A stretch of DNA of 64,000 nucleotides from Muscardinus avellanarius (taxonomy: Eukaryota; Chordata; Mammalia; Rodentia; Gliridae): positions 71,351,109 through 71,415,108 of the forward strand of contig OY726560.1 of NCBI GenBank assembly GCA_963383645.1, written 5' to 3'. Below the pieces are notes generated by a model. That model saw nothing but the letters and a program-made list of their open reading frames with translations. It searched no databases and was not told the DNA's origin. Position 1 is the first letter of the stretch, and every line of letters starts with the position of its first letter. Shown here one piece after another: positions 1 through 10,866 of this stretch. The translations under genes and the position numbers were made by a program.

Positions 1-339
1 GACTTAATGTGTGGTTTCATTTACATTTCTGGACTCAGAAATAAGGTGCATATTTCTATTATAGAGAAATCTAGTAAGAATCATTCTCAATATAGAGGTT
101 TTGATAATCGTCCATTCTGGGATATCTCAGGAATGCTAAGAAAAACTGAAAATGAGTAAGAACAAAAACATGCCTGTGGCAAAGAAAAACAAAGATTCTC
201 TTGCTTTTCTATGAGAACAATGATTATGGAAGCCAAGAAGTCACTCTAAATGAGTCATAGAAGGCAAAAAGAACAAAATTCCCTTCCTTCTCTTTCTTTC
301 TTTCATGGCCAAATATACATAACCCAAAACCTAACCATT
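1..339. other. unassigned AT-rich intergenic DNA
   Basis: I see no gene, RNA or recognisable repeat here. The short frame at 250-441 has no coding character. Confidence 0.5.
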
Positions 340-1012
340 CCAACCACTGTTAATTGTGTATCAGTGGCATGGAGTTCAGTCACATTGTTGTCTGACCAGC
401 ACCACCATCCACCTCCAGACTGTTTTCATTATTCCAGCTGAAATTCTGCAGCTATTAAACTATGACTCTTCACTGCTCCCCTCCCTCTAGTGAATTTGTG
501 TTTTCTAGGGTCCTCAGGAAGGTGGAATCAAACAATATCTGCCCCTTTGTATTTTTTTTACTTCATATGGTATAATGTTTTAAAGGTTCATCCACAATGT
601 AGCAAATACCAGAATTTCCTTCCTTTTAAAGGCTAATATTCCATTGTACATATGTATATTTTCTATATTTTGTTTTTCCATTCACCTGTTGATGTATATT
701 TGGATGTTTTTCACCTTTTGGCTATTGTGAATAAGGTGATTATGAACATTGGCGTACCAATATCTGCTTGAGTTCCTGCTTTCAAGTCTTTGGAGAATGG
801 CTGGGTCATATGGTAATTATACATTTAATTTTTTTAAACACCATACTGTTTTCCACATTTTTACACCATTTTATATTCTTACTAGCAATACCCTCTCTTT
901 GGAGAATGGCTGGGTCATATGGTAATTATACATTTAATTTTTTTAAACACCATACTGTTTTCCACATTTTTACACCATTTTATATTCTTACTAGCAATAC
1001 CCTCTCTTATTT
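340..1012 (-). repeat. old LINE-1 3' fragment, antisense
   Basis: The reverse complement reads as the end of ORF2 and the 3' region of an ancient mammalian L1. Typical landmarks on the + strand are the 'attccattgt' block near 640, 'gctattgtgaata' near 720 and 'gctgggtcatatggt' near 800. Stops and indels destroy any frame. The distal part contains the 109-bp tandem duplication listed separately. Confidence 0.7.
787..1008. repeat. exact 109-bp tandem duplication
   Basis: Positions 787-895 and 896-1004 are identical base for base, and identity runs four bases further. The unit lies inside an old, diverged L1 fragment, so perfect identity implies a very recent duplication or an assembly error. 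The period is not a multiple of three and no coding role is implied. Confidence 0.9.
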
Positions 1013-1126
1013 TTTTTTAATTGCTATGGGACTGCAGCTTTCCCCAGAGAAAGAGTCTTATAGGACCTTGGCAAGATAAATATCTTAGTCTTACTGAGTT
1101 ATTTGCATATTTTTCACCAAGCCTGC

Positions 1127-1181
<55 letters not shown>

Positions 1182-1195
1182 TTTCTTTCTTTCTT
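1127..1195. repeat. (CTTT)n microsatellite
   Basis: About 16 tetranucleotide units with one interruption near 1180. It is a pure pyrimidine run on the + strand. Confidence 0.95.
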
Positions 1196-1249
1196 GAGCA
1201 CATAGTCTCTTCAAATAGCTTTTTTTTTTATTTTAGAAAGAAAAATTTT

Positions 1250-1449
1250 AGCCAGGCCTTGTGTGTGGTGCATATTTGTAATCCCAGTACTTGGGAGGCT
1301 GAGACAGGAGGATCCAGGTTCACAAACACCCTCAGCTTCTTAGTAAGGCCCTCCTCAACTTAGCGAAACCGTTTCAAAATAAAGAATAAAAAAAATCACG
1401 CTGAAGGTGTACCTCGGAGGTAGAATGGCCTGGGTTCAATCCCTAGTAC
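1250..1449 (+). repeat. B1-ID dimeric SINE
   Basis: First of the dimeric SINEs. The left half carries the B1-like 'aatcccagtacttgggaggct' region; the linker is 'caaaataaagaataaaaaa'; the right half is ID-like, with a tRNA-Ala-type 'gttcaatccctagtac' B-box region. The right half runs directly into the purine microsatellite at 1450, which replaces its A-tail. Confidence 0.9.
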
Positions 1450-1520
<71 letters not shown>

Positions 1521-1572
1521 AGAAGAAGAAGAAGAAGAAGAAGAAGAAGAAGAAGAAGAAGAAGAAGAAGAA

Positions 1573-1641
<69 letters not shown>

Positions 1642-1645
1642 AAAG
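1450..1645. repeat. three-part purine microsatellite (GA)n(GAA)n(GAAA)n
   Basis: About 31 GA units (to 1516), about 21 GAA units (to 1578) and about 17 GAAA units (to 1645) follow one another without a break. The + strand is pure purine for nearly 200 bases. Long frames called on either strand here are low-complexity artefacts. Confidence 0.95.
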
Positions 1646-1691
1646 GAAGGAAAAACAGTATGTGTAGCAGAAAGAACAAAGCACTTTGTGA

Positions 1692-1835
1692 TATATCAGA
1701 AGGAGCATGGGATGTGGAGCCATAAAGATCTTGGTTCTAGTCCTGCTTCATACCAGTTGTGTGACTTTAAGTCACTAAACTCTCTCATCAGTTTCCTCAA
1801 GTACCAACTAGGAACAATAGGAATGCCTTCTCCAC
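1692..1835 (+). repeat. MIR SINE remnant
   Basis: The order 'gtggagccataaagatct', 'tgtgactttaagtcacta' and 'tctcatcagtttcctca' matches the core of the mammalian-wide MIR element. It is heavily diverged. Confidence 0.65.
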
Positions 1836-1889
1836 TTACACAGAGAGCACATGAGATCGAGCATGCTACTGGGTTTCATAAAGGAGACT

Positions 1890-2235
1890 GAGAACTCCTG
1901 GGGCAGCCCTCCCACCACCAAACACACAAGTGTGAAAATATGCACGCACAGACATACATGCACATGCAGACAGCCTTCAACAGAGCTACTCCACTTGATT
2001 CATTGTATACTAGGTTTCCCTGTATGATGTGTTTAAAATATAGTTCTAAGGCTAAAAGAAGTTGAAAACTTCTCAAATATGGTGACCTTGCTTCCTCTCA
2101 TTTTTTTTCTAAGTAGTTTCAACATTTTTTCCCTCTCCAGGCTATCTTAGTACATGGACTTCTAATGAAGGAGAAAGTGGAACAAGACAATTCTCCTTTT
2201 AACCCCTTCTGCAACTCTCACATAATCACAGTTTT
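1890..2235. other. unassigned intergenic DNA
   Basis: Contains a CA-rich patch near 1920-1975. I recognise nothing else. Confidence 0.4.
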
Positions 2236-2239
2236 TCTG

Positions 2240-2575
2240 TTTTCTTTTATTTTTTAAATTTTTTATTGGTGCATTATATCCATACATCATAATGGGGTAA
2301 AAAAAAAAAAAACTTGTGTAGACATATATGCACACATCACCCAGTTAGCCCCTACCCAATCCCTCCCCATCCCCCCCATCCCTCCTTCCCTTGCTTGGCT
2401 TAGGGGTTGCCTTCGATATGTTTAAGTACATCGTGTGCTTTAGAGAGTTTCCTTCTTCCCCCCCTCCCTTCCCCTCAGTTAGGTTGTCTTATTTGCTCCT
2501 CTATAGGATTTCCTTCTTCATCTAGAGTTCCTCCTATGACCCATTTCACCTTAGCTTTCGCATATTAGGGAAATG
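2240..2575 (-). repeat. LINE-1 3' end, antisense
   Basis: On the - strand this reads from an L1 3' UTR with a G-rich tract (the C-rich run at 2350-2400 on the + strand) to the end motif 'tgcaccaataaaaaat' near 2265 and an A-rich tail. The same 3' end occurs at 27,700, 32,690, 40,970 and 59,370. The 5' part is truncated. Confidence 0.75.
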
Positions 2576-2579
2576 TTTT

Positions 2580-2930
2580 TTTTTTTATTGATACATTCCT
2601 AAAGAAATGACCCTACTGCCTGCTTCTTTTTTCTTTCCACTTCTTCTTTTCATCTTTTAGTATGTGAATTTGGGTCTCAGGTCTCCATCTCAACTATGTA
2701 CAGGAAGCCACCTTGTCGCTGAATTTCATCCCATTTCCTCCATAGTTTGTGACAGAGCTTATTTTCGCTCCCTTCCCTGAAACCTTGCCTTCCTACTTTT
2801 CAGGTAAGTGCTGAGCTTCTGATCTGCCTCCTTCTCCTTTGGCACTTGCTTCTTTGACTCCTTCTGTGTGGGAACAGTGGCAATCCCCAAGCAGAAGTTC
2901 TCAGCCATCTGCTCCCTTCCCTCTTTATCC
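2580..2930. other. unassigned, with juxtaposed splice-acceptor/donor motif
   Basis: No repeat or gene is recognised. At 2791-2809 a pyrimidine run leads into 'cag' followed at once by 'gtaagt', an ideal acceptor abutting an ideal donor. No flanking exon was found on the + strand. Confidence 0.4.
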
Positions 2931-2934
2931 CTCT

Positions 2935-3085
2935 GCTACAGTGTGGACCTTGAATGTCCTGCAGGCTTGGTTCTGACCACAGCACTGGGCACAGGTGGGG
3001 CTTTGGGAGTGACTGGATCATGAGGGCCCAACCTCAGCAGGGATTGATCCACTGATGGAGTTGTAATTTGATGACATTAGTGGGA
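2935..3085 (+). repeat. MaLR-type LTR fragment, sense
   Basis: The 'gtggggctttgggagtgact', 'ggatcatgagggc' and 'ttaatgacattagtgggagg'-like order matches the first half of ERVL-MaLR LTRs. It stops where a fragment in the opposite orientation begins. Confidence 0.55.
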
Positions 3086-3375
3086 GGAGATGATAAATGC
3101 CTGGGAAGAGCAACATGGAGGAGAAGTTCATTTTAGCTCAGGGTTTCAGAGCTCCCCGTCCACGGGTGGCTGGCTCTGTAGCTCTTGGCCAAAGGTGAGG
3201 CAGAGCATCATGGCAGCAGAGCCTGGTGGAGGAGAGTTGCTCAGCTTCTGACAGCCAGGAAGCAGAGAGAGTGAAAGGAGGGGCCAAGGTCAAGGAGTGC
3301 CCTCCCAGGGCACAACCTCCAACTAAGCCTCCTCCTCCAGTGTCTTCTACATCCCAATGCCATTGAGTTCTGCAC
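3086..3375 (-). repeat. MaLR-type LTR fragment, antisense
   Basis: Read on the + strand, 'ttcattttagctcagggttt', 'gcagagcatcatggcagcag' and 'cagccaggaagcagagagag' match the reverse complement of a MaLR LTR. Together with 2935-3085 it forms a head-to-head pair of non-overlapping LTR parts. Confidence 0.6.
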
Positions 3376-3605
3376 CACCACGCCTGGATTTTGCAAAGAT
3401 CTATTTTAAGAGAACGGAAGAAATGGGGTGGGTCTAAAAAGGAGTTTACGAAATCGACATTCAAATGATTTTCTGACAAAAGAAAAGAATATGGACATGT
3501 CTTCAAATAATGTACAAGAGGAAAAGTCTATAAAGAGTACCAATATCCACCTCCATTTGGAGGACACTTAAAAAAATCTGGAGGACATCTAAATTAAGGA
3601 TTCTT
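3376..3605. other. unassigned intergenic DNA
   Basis: No recognisable feature. Confidence 0.35.
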
Positions 3606-3609
3606 ATTT

Positions 3610-3772
3610 CTCTCTCCTCTCCTCTCCTTTCTTCTTCTTCTTCTTCTTCTTCTTCTTCTTCTTCTTCTTCTTCTTCTTCTTCTTCTCTTCTTCTTCTTCT
3701 TCTTCTTCTTCTTCTTCTTCTTCTTCTTCTTCTTCTTCTTCTTCTTCTTCTTCTTCTTCTTCTTCTTCTTCT

Positions 3773-3850
<78 letters not shown>

Positions 3851-3866
3851 TCCCCTCTCCCCCTCT
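3610..3866. repeat. (TTC)n(TC)n pyrimidine microsatellite
   Basis: Roughly 48 TTC units at 3632-3776, with a one-base break near 3686, are followed by about 35 TC units to 3848 and C/T-rich sequence to 3866. Over 230 bases are pyrimidine on the + strand. This is the complement of the purine tract 2 kb upstream. Confidence 0.95.
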
Positions 3867-3873
3867 CTCCCTC

Positions 3874-4076
3874 TGTGGTACTGGGGATAGAACCCAGGGG
3901 GATTCTATCTCCTCCGAGCTACAACTACAACCCTATTTTTTATTCTTTATTTTGAAACAGGGTCTCACAAAGTTGCAAAGGGCCTCACTAAGTAGCTGAG
4001 CCTGTCCGTGAACCGCAATCCTCTTGTTTTAGCCTCCTGAATGCTGGGGTTACAAGCATGCACCACCACACCCGAC
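3874..4076 (-). repeat. B1-ID SINE, antisense
   Basis: Begins with the ID-half complement 'gtggtactggggatagaacc' and ends with the B1-half complement 'accaccacacccgac'. Its tail has become the pyrimidine microsatellite just upstream. The TC tract at 4084-4116 follows the B1 end. Confidence 0.9.
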
Positions 4077-4083
4077 TCTTATT

Positions 4084-4116
<33 letters not shown>
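4084..4116. repeat. (TC)n microsatellite
   Basis: Short dinucleotide run with one TT interruption. Confidence 0.9.
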
Positions 4117-4119
4117 GTA

Positions 4120-4990
4120 GCTTTTTGGAGATACATGTCATAAGCCATAAAATGACCCATTTAAAATGTGCAGCACAGTGGTTTTGAGTATATTCAAAGT
4201 TGAGTGACTATCACCAGGTCCTAATTATAGATAATTTTACTAACCTCAAAGGAAAACCATTAGCAGTCATCCCCCAGCTTCTGACAACTAGTAATCTACT
4301 TTTTGTTTCCATTCTATGGATTTTCTGGTTGAATATATTTCACATGAAGACAGTTATGATATGTGATCTTTTGTGGCTAGATTCTTTCATTTAATATGCT
4401 TAAAATTTCATTCAGCCGGGCATAGTGGTGCACACTTGTAATCCCCACACTTGGGAGGCAGAGACAGGAGGATTGCACAGGTAGGAAGCCAGCCTCGCTG
4501 GCTTAAGAGACCCTGTTTCCAAATAAAAATAAAAAATAGGTGTCTGGGAGTGAACCCCAGTACCACCAAAAAAAAAAAAGAAAGAAAGAAAGAAAAAAGG
4601 TTCATTCATGTTACAGAATGGTCATTATAACATTCCTTTTAATAGCTGCATAATATTCTATTGTGTGGATATGCCACATTTTGTTTACTCATGAATCGGT
4701 TCATGAGAATTTGGGTTGTTCCTACTTCTTGGTAACAGTGAATAATGCTGCTATGAATATTTGTTTCATTGTAGACATACATTTTCATCTTTTTGGATAT
4801 ATACTAGGAGCAGAATTGCTGGCTCATATGGTAACTATATTTAGCATTTTGAGGAACTTCCAACTGTTTCCAAAGTGGCTGTGCCATTTTTCATTCCTAC
4901 CAGCAATACATAAAAGTTCCAATCATATCCTCACTAAAACTTGTTATTGTTTCTCTTCTGTATTTTATCCACCGTAGTGGGTGTAAAGTA
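4120..4990 (-). repeat. old LINE-1 3' region, antisense, split by a SINE
   Basis: The left part (4120-4414) matches the 3' UTR of old L1M elements ('aaaatgacccatttaaaatg', 'tcaccaggtcctaattatag'). The right part (4602-4990) matches the end of ORF2 ('gctgcataatattctattgt', 'aataatgctgctatgaatat'). The SINE at 4415-4601 interrupts it. Confidence 0.75.
4415..4601 (+). repeat. B1-ID SINE, short-linker CpG-rich subfamily
   Basis: Belongs to the subfamily with 'aatccccacacttgggaggc', the 'ctggcttaagagaccctgtt' deletion variant and a shortened ID half. Flanked by the duplication 'ttcattca' (4407-4414 and just after the tail). It has inserted in the L1 fragment. Confidence 0.88.
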
Positions 4991-5491
4991 GAACTTTAAC
5001 TATAGATTTGTATCGCACTTATTTACAAACTAAAGCCATGATTTTCAAACACTATGTCCCAAAAAAATCACGAGCACCATCTGCTCTATAAAGATATATT
5101 GTTTTTGAGAATGGTAGGGCAGGATTCCTAACTAACTGCTACTCCTGGCTACTGAAAGGTGGAGAGGTAGAAAGAGGGAAGATAGTAATCCTTTAATTTT
5201 CACCTATTGTTAAAATGGGCATCATCTATATATGTATTACTTTAATAAAACAAAATAATATCAAAAAGCAACATGAGAATCTCCATGTTTTCTGATTTCT
5301 AATTCGTTGGTTAACACTTTGGGAGTCTGGGCTAAAGAATTACAGTTACTAGGTCAAACTTGAACACATAAAATCTGAGTATTCTGTGCCAAGTGTCAAG
5401 TGTCACACTATTATAATAATTTGCCAGAATGTTTCAATAAAGGAGCTACCCTATCGATGTTTTCAGATTATGAATCAGTTGCCTGGAAGAA

Positions 5492-5537
<46 letters not shown>

Positions 5538-5898
5538 TTAAAATGGAAGAAAGGTACAGTGGTCCATATCCTCTCTGAGGTCCCTGAACATGATTTAATT
5601 AATAGAAAAAGTTTGTGACTTGATAAGCACAAAGTGTGTCACTTGTCAGGTTTGCTGGTGTGTTTCTAGAGGCTGATTTTTCTGGCCTGGTGTAACAATC
5701 TATAGAAAATCATTCATAATTGGTTAGTAATTCACAAACTTCTATTGAGTCATTCTTCCAACACAAGGAGCTCAATAGATTTCTGCAAGTTCAAATACTT
5801 AACGGAAAGATCCATGAATGGTTAAGCACAGGCCTCAAAATGGATACAATTTGTGAAATGTTTAAAAAGTGAAACCCAATAGTTATCCCATATAATCA
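4991..5898. other. unassigned intergenic DNA with (GT)n
   Basis: AT-rich sequence with a (TG)n microsatellite of about 20 units at 5494-5535. No gene seen. Confidence 0.5.
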
Positions 5899-6114
5899 TT
5901 TTTTTTTTTTTTTGCGGGTCTGGGGATGGAACCCAGGGGCATTTGACCTCTGAGCTACACCCCCTGCCCTATTTTTCATTCTTTATTTTGAAACAGGGTC
6001 TCACTAATTGCAGAGGGCCTCACTAAGTAGCTGAGGCTGGCTTTGAACCTGTGTGATCCTCCTGTCTCAGCCTCCCAAGTACTGGGATTAGGATCGTGTG
6101 CCACCACACCCGGC
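5899..6114 (-). repeat. B1-ID SINE, antisense
   Basis: A T-run tail (5899-5913) is followed by a variant ID half starting 'gcgggtctggggatgg', then the full-length B1 half ending 'ccaccacacccggc'. The same 'gcgggtctggg' variant recurs at 26,824 and a 'gctggtctggg' form at 54,841. Confidence 0.9.
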
Positions 6115-6214
6115 TCATATATCTTTACACAACCTTTTTGATGTAATATTTTTATACGCCCATGTGGGATTATGATTTAAAGAAAATTTGGCAGGTATAA
6201 TCCACTGTCCATAA

Positions 6215-6715
6215 TTTCATTTTATAAGGACTCTACTTGAACTACCTTAGATGTCCATGAACAGATTACAAAATTAGAGGATATAAACAATATAATTCTA
6301 CTTAGCAATGAATAAGTAAAATGATGTCATTTGCAGGAAAATGGAAGGATCTGGAGAACCTTGTTAAATGAGATTAGCCAGTCACTGAAATTGAAGGATC
6401 ATATGTTTTCTCTCCTATGAGAAGCTAGGGAGTAATGGGGATACCAGAGGGACTTCAGATAATGGAGGAGGAACTCCAGTGGAGCCAGGGAGGTGGGCAG
6501 GGAAAGGGTGGGAGAGAGGGAGAGTCAGTAGAGGAATAATTTCCATTACGGTATCTGCACATGTGAGAATACTAGTGCCAGTCTCAATGCCCTGCATGTG
6601 GAGGGGCAGTGGGGAGGGAGCTGAAGGAAAGCCCATCAAGCCGTGTGCATGTGTGTCATCATCACTATGACCTACATTGTTATGTGAGACTAGAATGCAC
6701 CAAGAAACATATAAA
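6215..6715 (+). repeat. LINE-1 3' end, sense
   Basis: The order 'gatgtccatgaacagatta', 'tttgcaggaaaatggaagg', 'gagattagccagtcactg' and 'atatgttttctctcctatga' matches the last codons of L1 ORF2. A G-rich purine tract (6470-6530) typical of an L1 3' UTR follows. No frame is open. Confidence 0.75.
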
Positions 6716-7015
6716 AGAGAAAAGGAGTACTGTGCTTTATTCTTTTACAGTTTGATCAAGACTCTCCAGTAGTTGCTTTTTTTTTTTTTTTTTTTTTTTT
6801 AGCAGAGCTCAAGTAAGGAGGTAGAGAGCAGGCAACAGATAGAACAGGATCTCTCAGTATAGTTATTACAATCAACAATATACTGCCTGTAATCGTTTTA
6901 CTGGAGATTGCAAACTTGATAATACTGCAGAAAAAAGGGTCTAACGCAAGGACGGCAATAGCAAAAGTAGAGTTTCTTCATGCTTTTCTTACAATACCAT
7001 TACTCTTCATTAAGA
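6716..7015. other. unassigned, with a T-run
   Basis: A T-run occupies 6778-6800, possibly the tail of a lost retroelement. Nothing else recognised. Confidence 0.4.
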
Positions 7016-7028
7016 AAGTCAGTCAATG

Positions 7029-7250
7029 AATTAGGTTTGGTGCACACACCTGTAATCTCAGTACTTGGGAGGCTGAGACAGGAGGATTGCAAGTTTGAGG
7101 CAATAAACCTGCTCCAGCAACTTAAGAGACTCTCAGTGACTTACCAGGATCCTGCTTCAAAATAAAAAAACAAAATTAAAAAGGGCCAGGAGTGTAGCTT
7201 GAAGGTAGAATGTCCTTGGGTTCAATCTCCAATACCAAAAAAAAAAAAAA
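7029..7250 (+). repeat. B1-ID SINE with clear target-site duplication
   Basis: Full dimer ending in an A-tail. The 13-bp duplication 'aagtcagtcaatg' occurs at 7016-7028 and 7251-7263, which fixes both ends of the insertion. Confidence 0.93.
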
Positions 7251-7263
7251 AAGTCAGTCAATG

Positions 7264-8734
7264 GGAAATTGACAAAAGTGAGTAGCACTTTATGAGGGCT
7301 TTGGCTGTGCATTTGGGGTAGATAGGATCAGAAAGTCCCTGATTTTAAAAGGATAAGGAATGCAAATTCCACAGACAAGAATCTAACACCAGCAATATGC
7401 CTTTACTTGCCCCAGAACTTCAGACCTTTGGAATGAAGGGTAAGAATTAACTAATCATCATAACAAGAACATATAGAAGCAGCACTTTCCCTCAGCCCCC
7501 TACGAAGAGATAAAACTGGCTCTAGGACACTGCAATGATCTATAGCTTGACATGTCTCTAAAACTAGTCACACTTCCTAGGGAACTGAATTTGTAAATAT
7601 GCTTGACATACTTGAGATGAACAGTGTGTTCCCCTGGACAGAGTTCTGGGAAAGTAACTAGGGAAAACAATTCAATGCAGCAATTGATTGAATCTTACTA
7701 CCTGTATTTTAGGGTCTCTTAGTTTAGAGAACATTCCTTTAATATGAATAAAAGAATCTACTTTAAAAAGGGGAGAAAACATACCTAGGTTTTAGAATAC
7801 ATTCTTAACTTTACTATTCCTCCATTGCTAAGCAACTAAGAGGGCATTTCAGAATGAGAGAGAGGAAATTGTGCCAAATAAACATAGCAAAAATTTAAAA
7901 AACACAACCAACTCACTGATTCTCCATAAGTAATTCCACCTGCACTTAGGCTTATCATATCCACCATCATGTGTTTTTTAAAAAGTACACATTTTGCTCC
8001 CTGCAAAGCTTATCTTTTCTTTTACCTTTTTTGTTTTTTTTTTTTTTTACTAATTTCATTTCTTAATTATTAACTTATGTCAGATGCCAGGGACTAGCTT
8101 GACTTATCTCATTAGGCAGATTCAAGTTTTGTGGAGACAGATGCTTACATAATTTGGGGGCTTTCTTAAAGGTCTTAAACACAAGAACACAAAATTGCAA
8201 ATGCAATATTAGGTTAAAAATTAGAATGATAATAGAAATCACAGAAAGTTAGAAAAACTTTAAATTCTGACAAATTCCATAAATGCCACAAACTCTTGAA
8301 ATATTACACAATATTGTTACTAACCAGCATGTCTTTATAATACTGTTCTACATTTTTTGGTACAATACTCTTTGGCTCCTTTATAAAACAGCTATTTTGT
8401 AATATCTTTTATGATGAGACTAAAAAAAAAACTTTAGTTGATCAAATTTTGTTTTACATCTATAATTATGCCTAGGTGTCGATGCAAATGGAATCATTTG
8501 TTTACAGTTGTCTATATCTGGTGATTGGGGGACTTTCTATAGACTAGAGTAAGATGTTTCAAACACATTTCTCCACTATTTACCTGCATGGTCCTGTAAG
8601 AGGTGCAATAGGTTATATTCACAATGTATACACATTGGCCACCTCTATACCAAGGCACTGGGTAGCTCAGCATATTGGATGGTAGATGTAGGACATGTTG
8701 CTATAACTTAACTAATTACAGAATGACAGCAGAC
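7264..8734. other. unassigned AT-rich intergenic DNA
   Basis: About 1.5 kb without a recognisable repeat or a coding frame of note. A T-run lies near 8030-8049. Confidence 0.45.
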
Positions 8735-9050
8735 CAAATAAATATAGTTGCACCTCCATATCTGGAAGTTTCACATCTACTGATTCAATCAAGGATGGAA
8801 AATATTTGAAAAAATTGTACCTATATTAAACATGTACAAACTCTTTTCCTTACCTCTATTCTACACAATACAGTATACAATGATCTACACGGGATTTACA
8901 TTGTCTTTAGTATAAGTAATCTAGAGGTGGTTTAAAGTATACAGGAGTAAGTGCATAGATTATATATGAATACTATGCCATTTTATCTCAGGTGCTTGTG
9001 CATCTTCAGTTTTTTGTATCCTCAGGGGTTTGAGATTTGATCTGGGTCAC
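8735..9050 (-). mobile_element. Tigger-like (mariner-type) DNA transposon remnant
   Basis: The blocks 'ctactgattcaatcaaggat', 'aatatttgaaaaaattgtac', 'acacaatacagtatacaatg' and 'atactatgccattttat' match the non-coding end of old Tigger-family elements. It has no transposase frame and terminal repeats were not identified. Confidence 0.55.
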
Positions 9051-10122
9051 AGACACCCAGATAGAACTATATTGTCAATGAAACCTAAACTAAATGTATA
9101 ACTAACTTTATTTTCTCTTATCAGGAGTCTAAAATATCCACATCTTCTATATCACCACCAAACACAAAACTGACAATGGTTTTAGCATCTTTAGCAAATT
9201 TTACCAAAATATGTGAACACAATGCTAAGGTCTCTCCCAAAGCCTTTTTTCTATGAAAAAAAAAAAAAAAAAAAAGCCCAGTCTGGCTCTTCTGCATCAC
9301 TTGCCTCAATTCTTCTGCTCCTGACCTCATCTAGTCTTACTTATGGAATAAATACAACATAAGCAACGCATTGAGAAGCACTTAAATCTCCACAAACATT
9401 CACCATGTGACCTAAGAGGAAATCAGGCTGCTTCTCCAAAAGAAAAAAACAAACCCAAACAAAAAACTTTCACTTTTCATTACAGAAAAAAAAAAAAACC
9501 TACAATAGGAGCTATATTCATGAGTCTTCAGGGATCTTCAGTAAAATAGTTTGGGGACAATTAAAGGAAATTACCTACTTGAGAGGCAAAGGGGGAAAAT
9601 GTCATGGAAATGAAAGTCAGGCTCAGTCAGTCCTCAAGACTGATCTGCATGCTCTCGGGCAGAGTTTGTCCAGGGTGACTTCTGTCACCAGTGTGTGGAG
9701 GACAGGGCGGCAGGTGGGGGCTGGGGAAAGAGGCCTCAAAAGGGGAAATGAGAAACATCAAAGATCAACTGTGCTATCTCAACAGTTAATACCCAGGACA
9801 GATCTTACTGGACGCTCAAAAATAAATCTAAATGGAGAATCTGAGGTCAGCCCGGAACGCTGGATTTCTACAATTAGAAAGAAATAGGCAGTATTAGAAA
9901 GTGAGCTCTGAGAGTTTGTCCTTCCAGATTAGATCAAGACATATTTGTACCTCAAGGCAGAGAAGTGATAAGATGACTTCTTACAGCATCAATCACTAGT
10001 CTCTGATATGAGAAAAGAATGGAAATATATCTCCAGAGAAAGATGAATTACAAAATTGTAGATTTGAGGCCCATTTTTCAATGCTCTTTTTTAATAATAT
10101 AGGCTATTTAAATCATTTCTCT
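9051..10122. other. unassigned intergenic DNA
   Basis: Contains A- and T-runs (9256-9275, 9487-9498) but no recognised repeat. The frames at 9121-9330 (-) and 9579-9887 (+) have no family I recognise; the first is kept open through a T/A run. Confidence 0.4.
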
Positions 10123-10285
10123 TTTGGTTGGTACTGGGGATTGAACCCAGGGACATTCAACTTCTGAACTACAACCCCAGCCTGATTTTATTTTTTGTTT
10201 TGAAACACTGTGTCACTTAGTTGCTGAGAATCCCAATAAATTGTTGAGGTTGTCCTCAAAGCTGTGATCCTTCAGTTTCCGCTGC
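10123..10285 (-). repeat. B1-ID SINE, antisense, truncated
   Basis: ID half and linker are present ('gtactggggattgaacccag'), but the B1 half ends early near 10,285. It is diverged and therefore old. Confidence 0.8.
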
Positions 10286-10866
10286 ATTTAAAATCTTTTG
10301 ATGTGTAATATGGTATAGTTTTCACACTCAAGGAAACAGAAAAGAAGCTATAAAATTTAAATGTGTCTTGAAAAAAGACACAGAAAAATTGCCAAAATAC
10401 TGCTCTCTAATATTTCCTAATAGATTCTTCTCGAGTAATTTTTCCATTTCCATGTGAATAAGAAAAAACAGAATTTTTCAAGTAAGTATAAATAATTTAA
10501 AATCTGAATTCATAACGGGCAATTAAACTAGAGAAAAGAAAACTTAATTTTTGCAGCTTTCGCTTTAATAAAAATTACAACTTTAATGATCCTTAGAGCA
10601 CTAAATGAGAAAAATCTTAGAATTTCGACTGTACATACTTCTTTTTTATAGGCTGTTTAGACCTCCTGGTGAATAGAAGCTTCCCTCTCCTTTTAATCCA
10701 CCTTTACAATGTGGTTCTCCAGACAGCCGTCACGAAGTGCTCTATTGTCCTTCTGTGTCTCCTCAGCCATGGCCACAGTTGGCCACTATTCTGTACCTAA
10801 GTTAACATAGTTCGTGGCTGCCTTTTAGATTTTAAAATGTATTATTTTACATCTCCTTAAAATTTC
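10286..10866. other. unassigned intergenic DNA
   Basis: No recognisable feature. Confidence 0.35.

Noticed and set aside
1407..1723. Arg/Glu/Lys-, Ser/Leu- and Phe/Leu-rich frames
   Set aside because: Direct translations of the GA/GAA/GAAA microsatellites.
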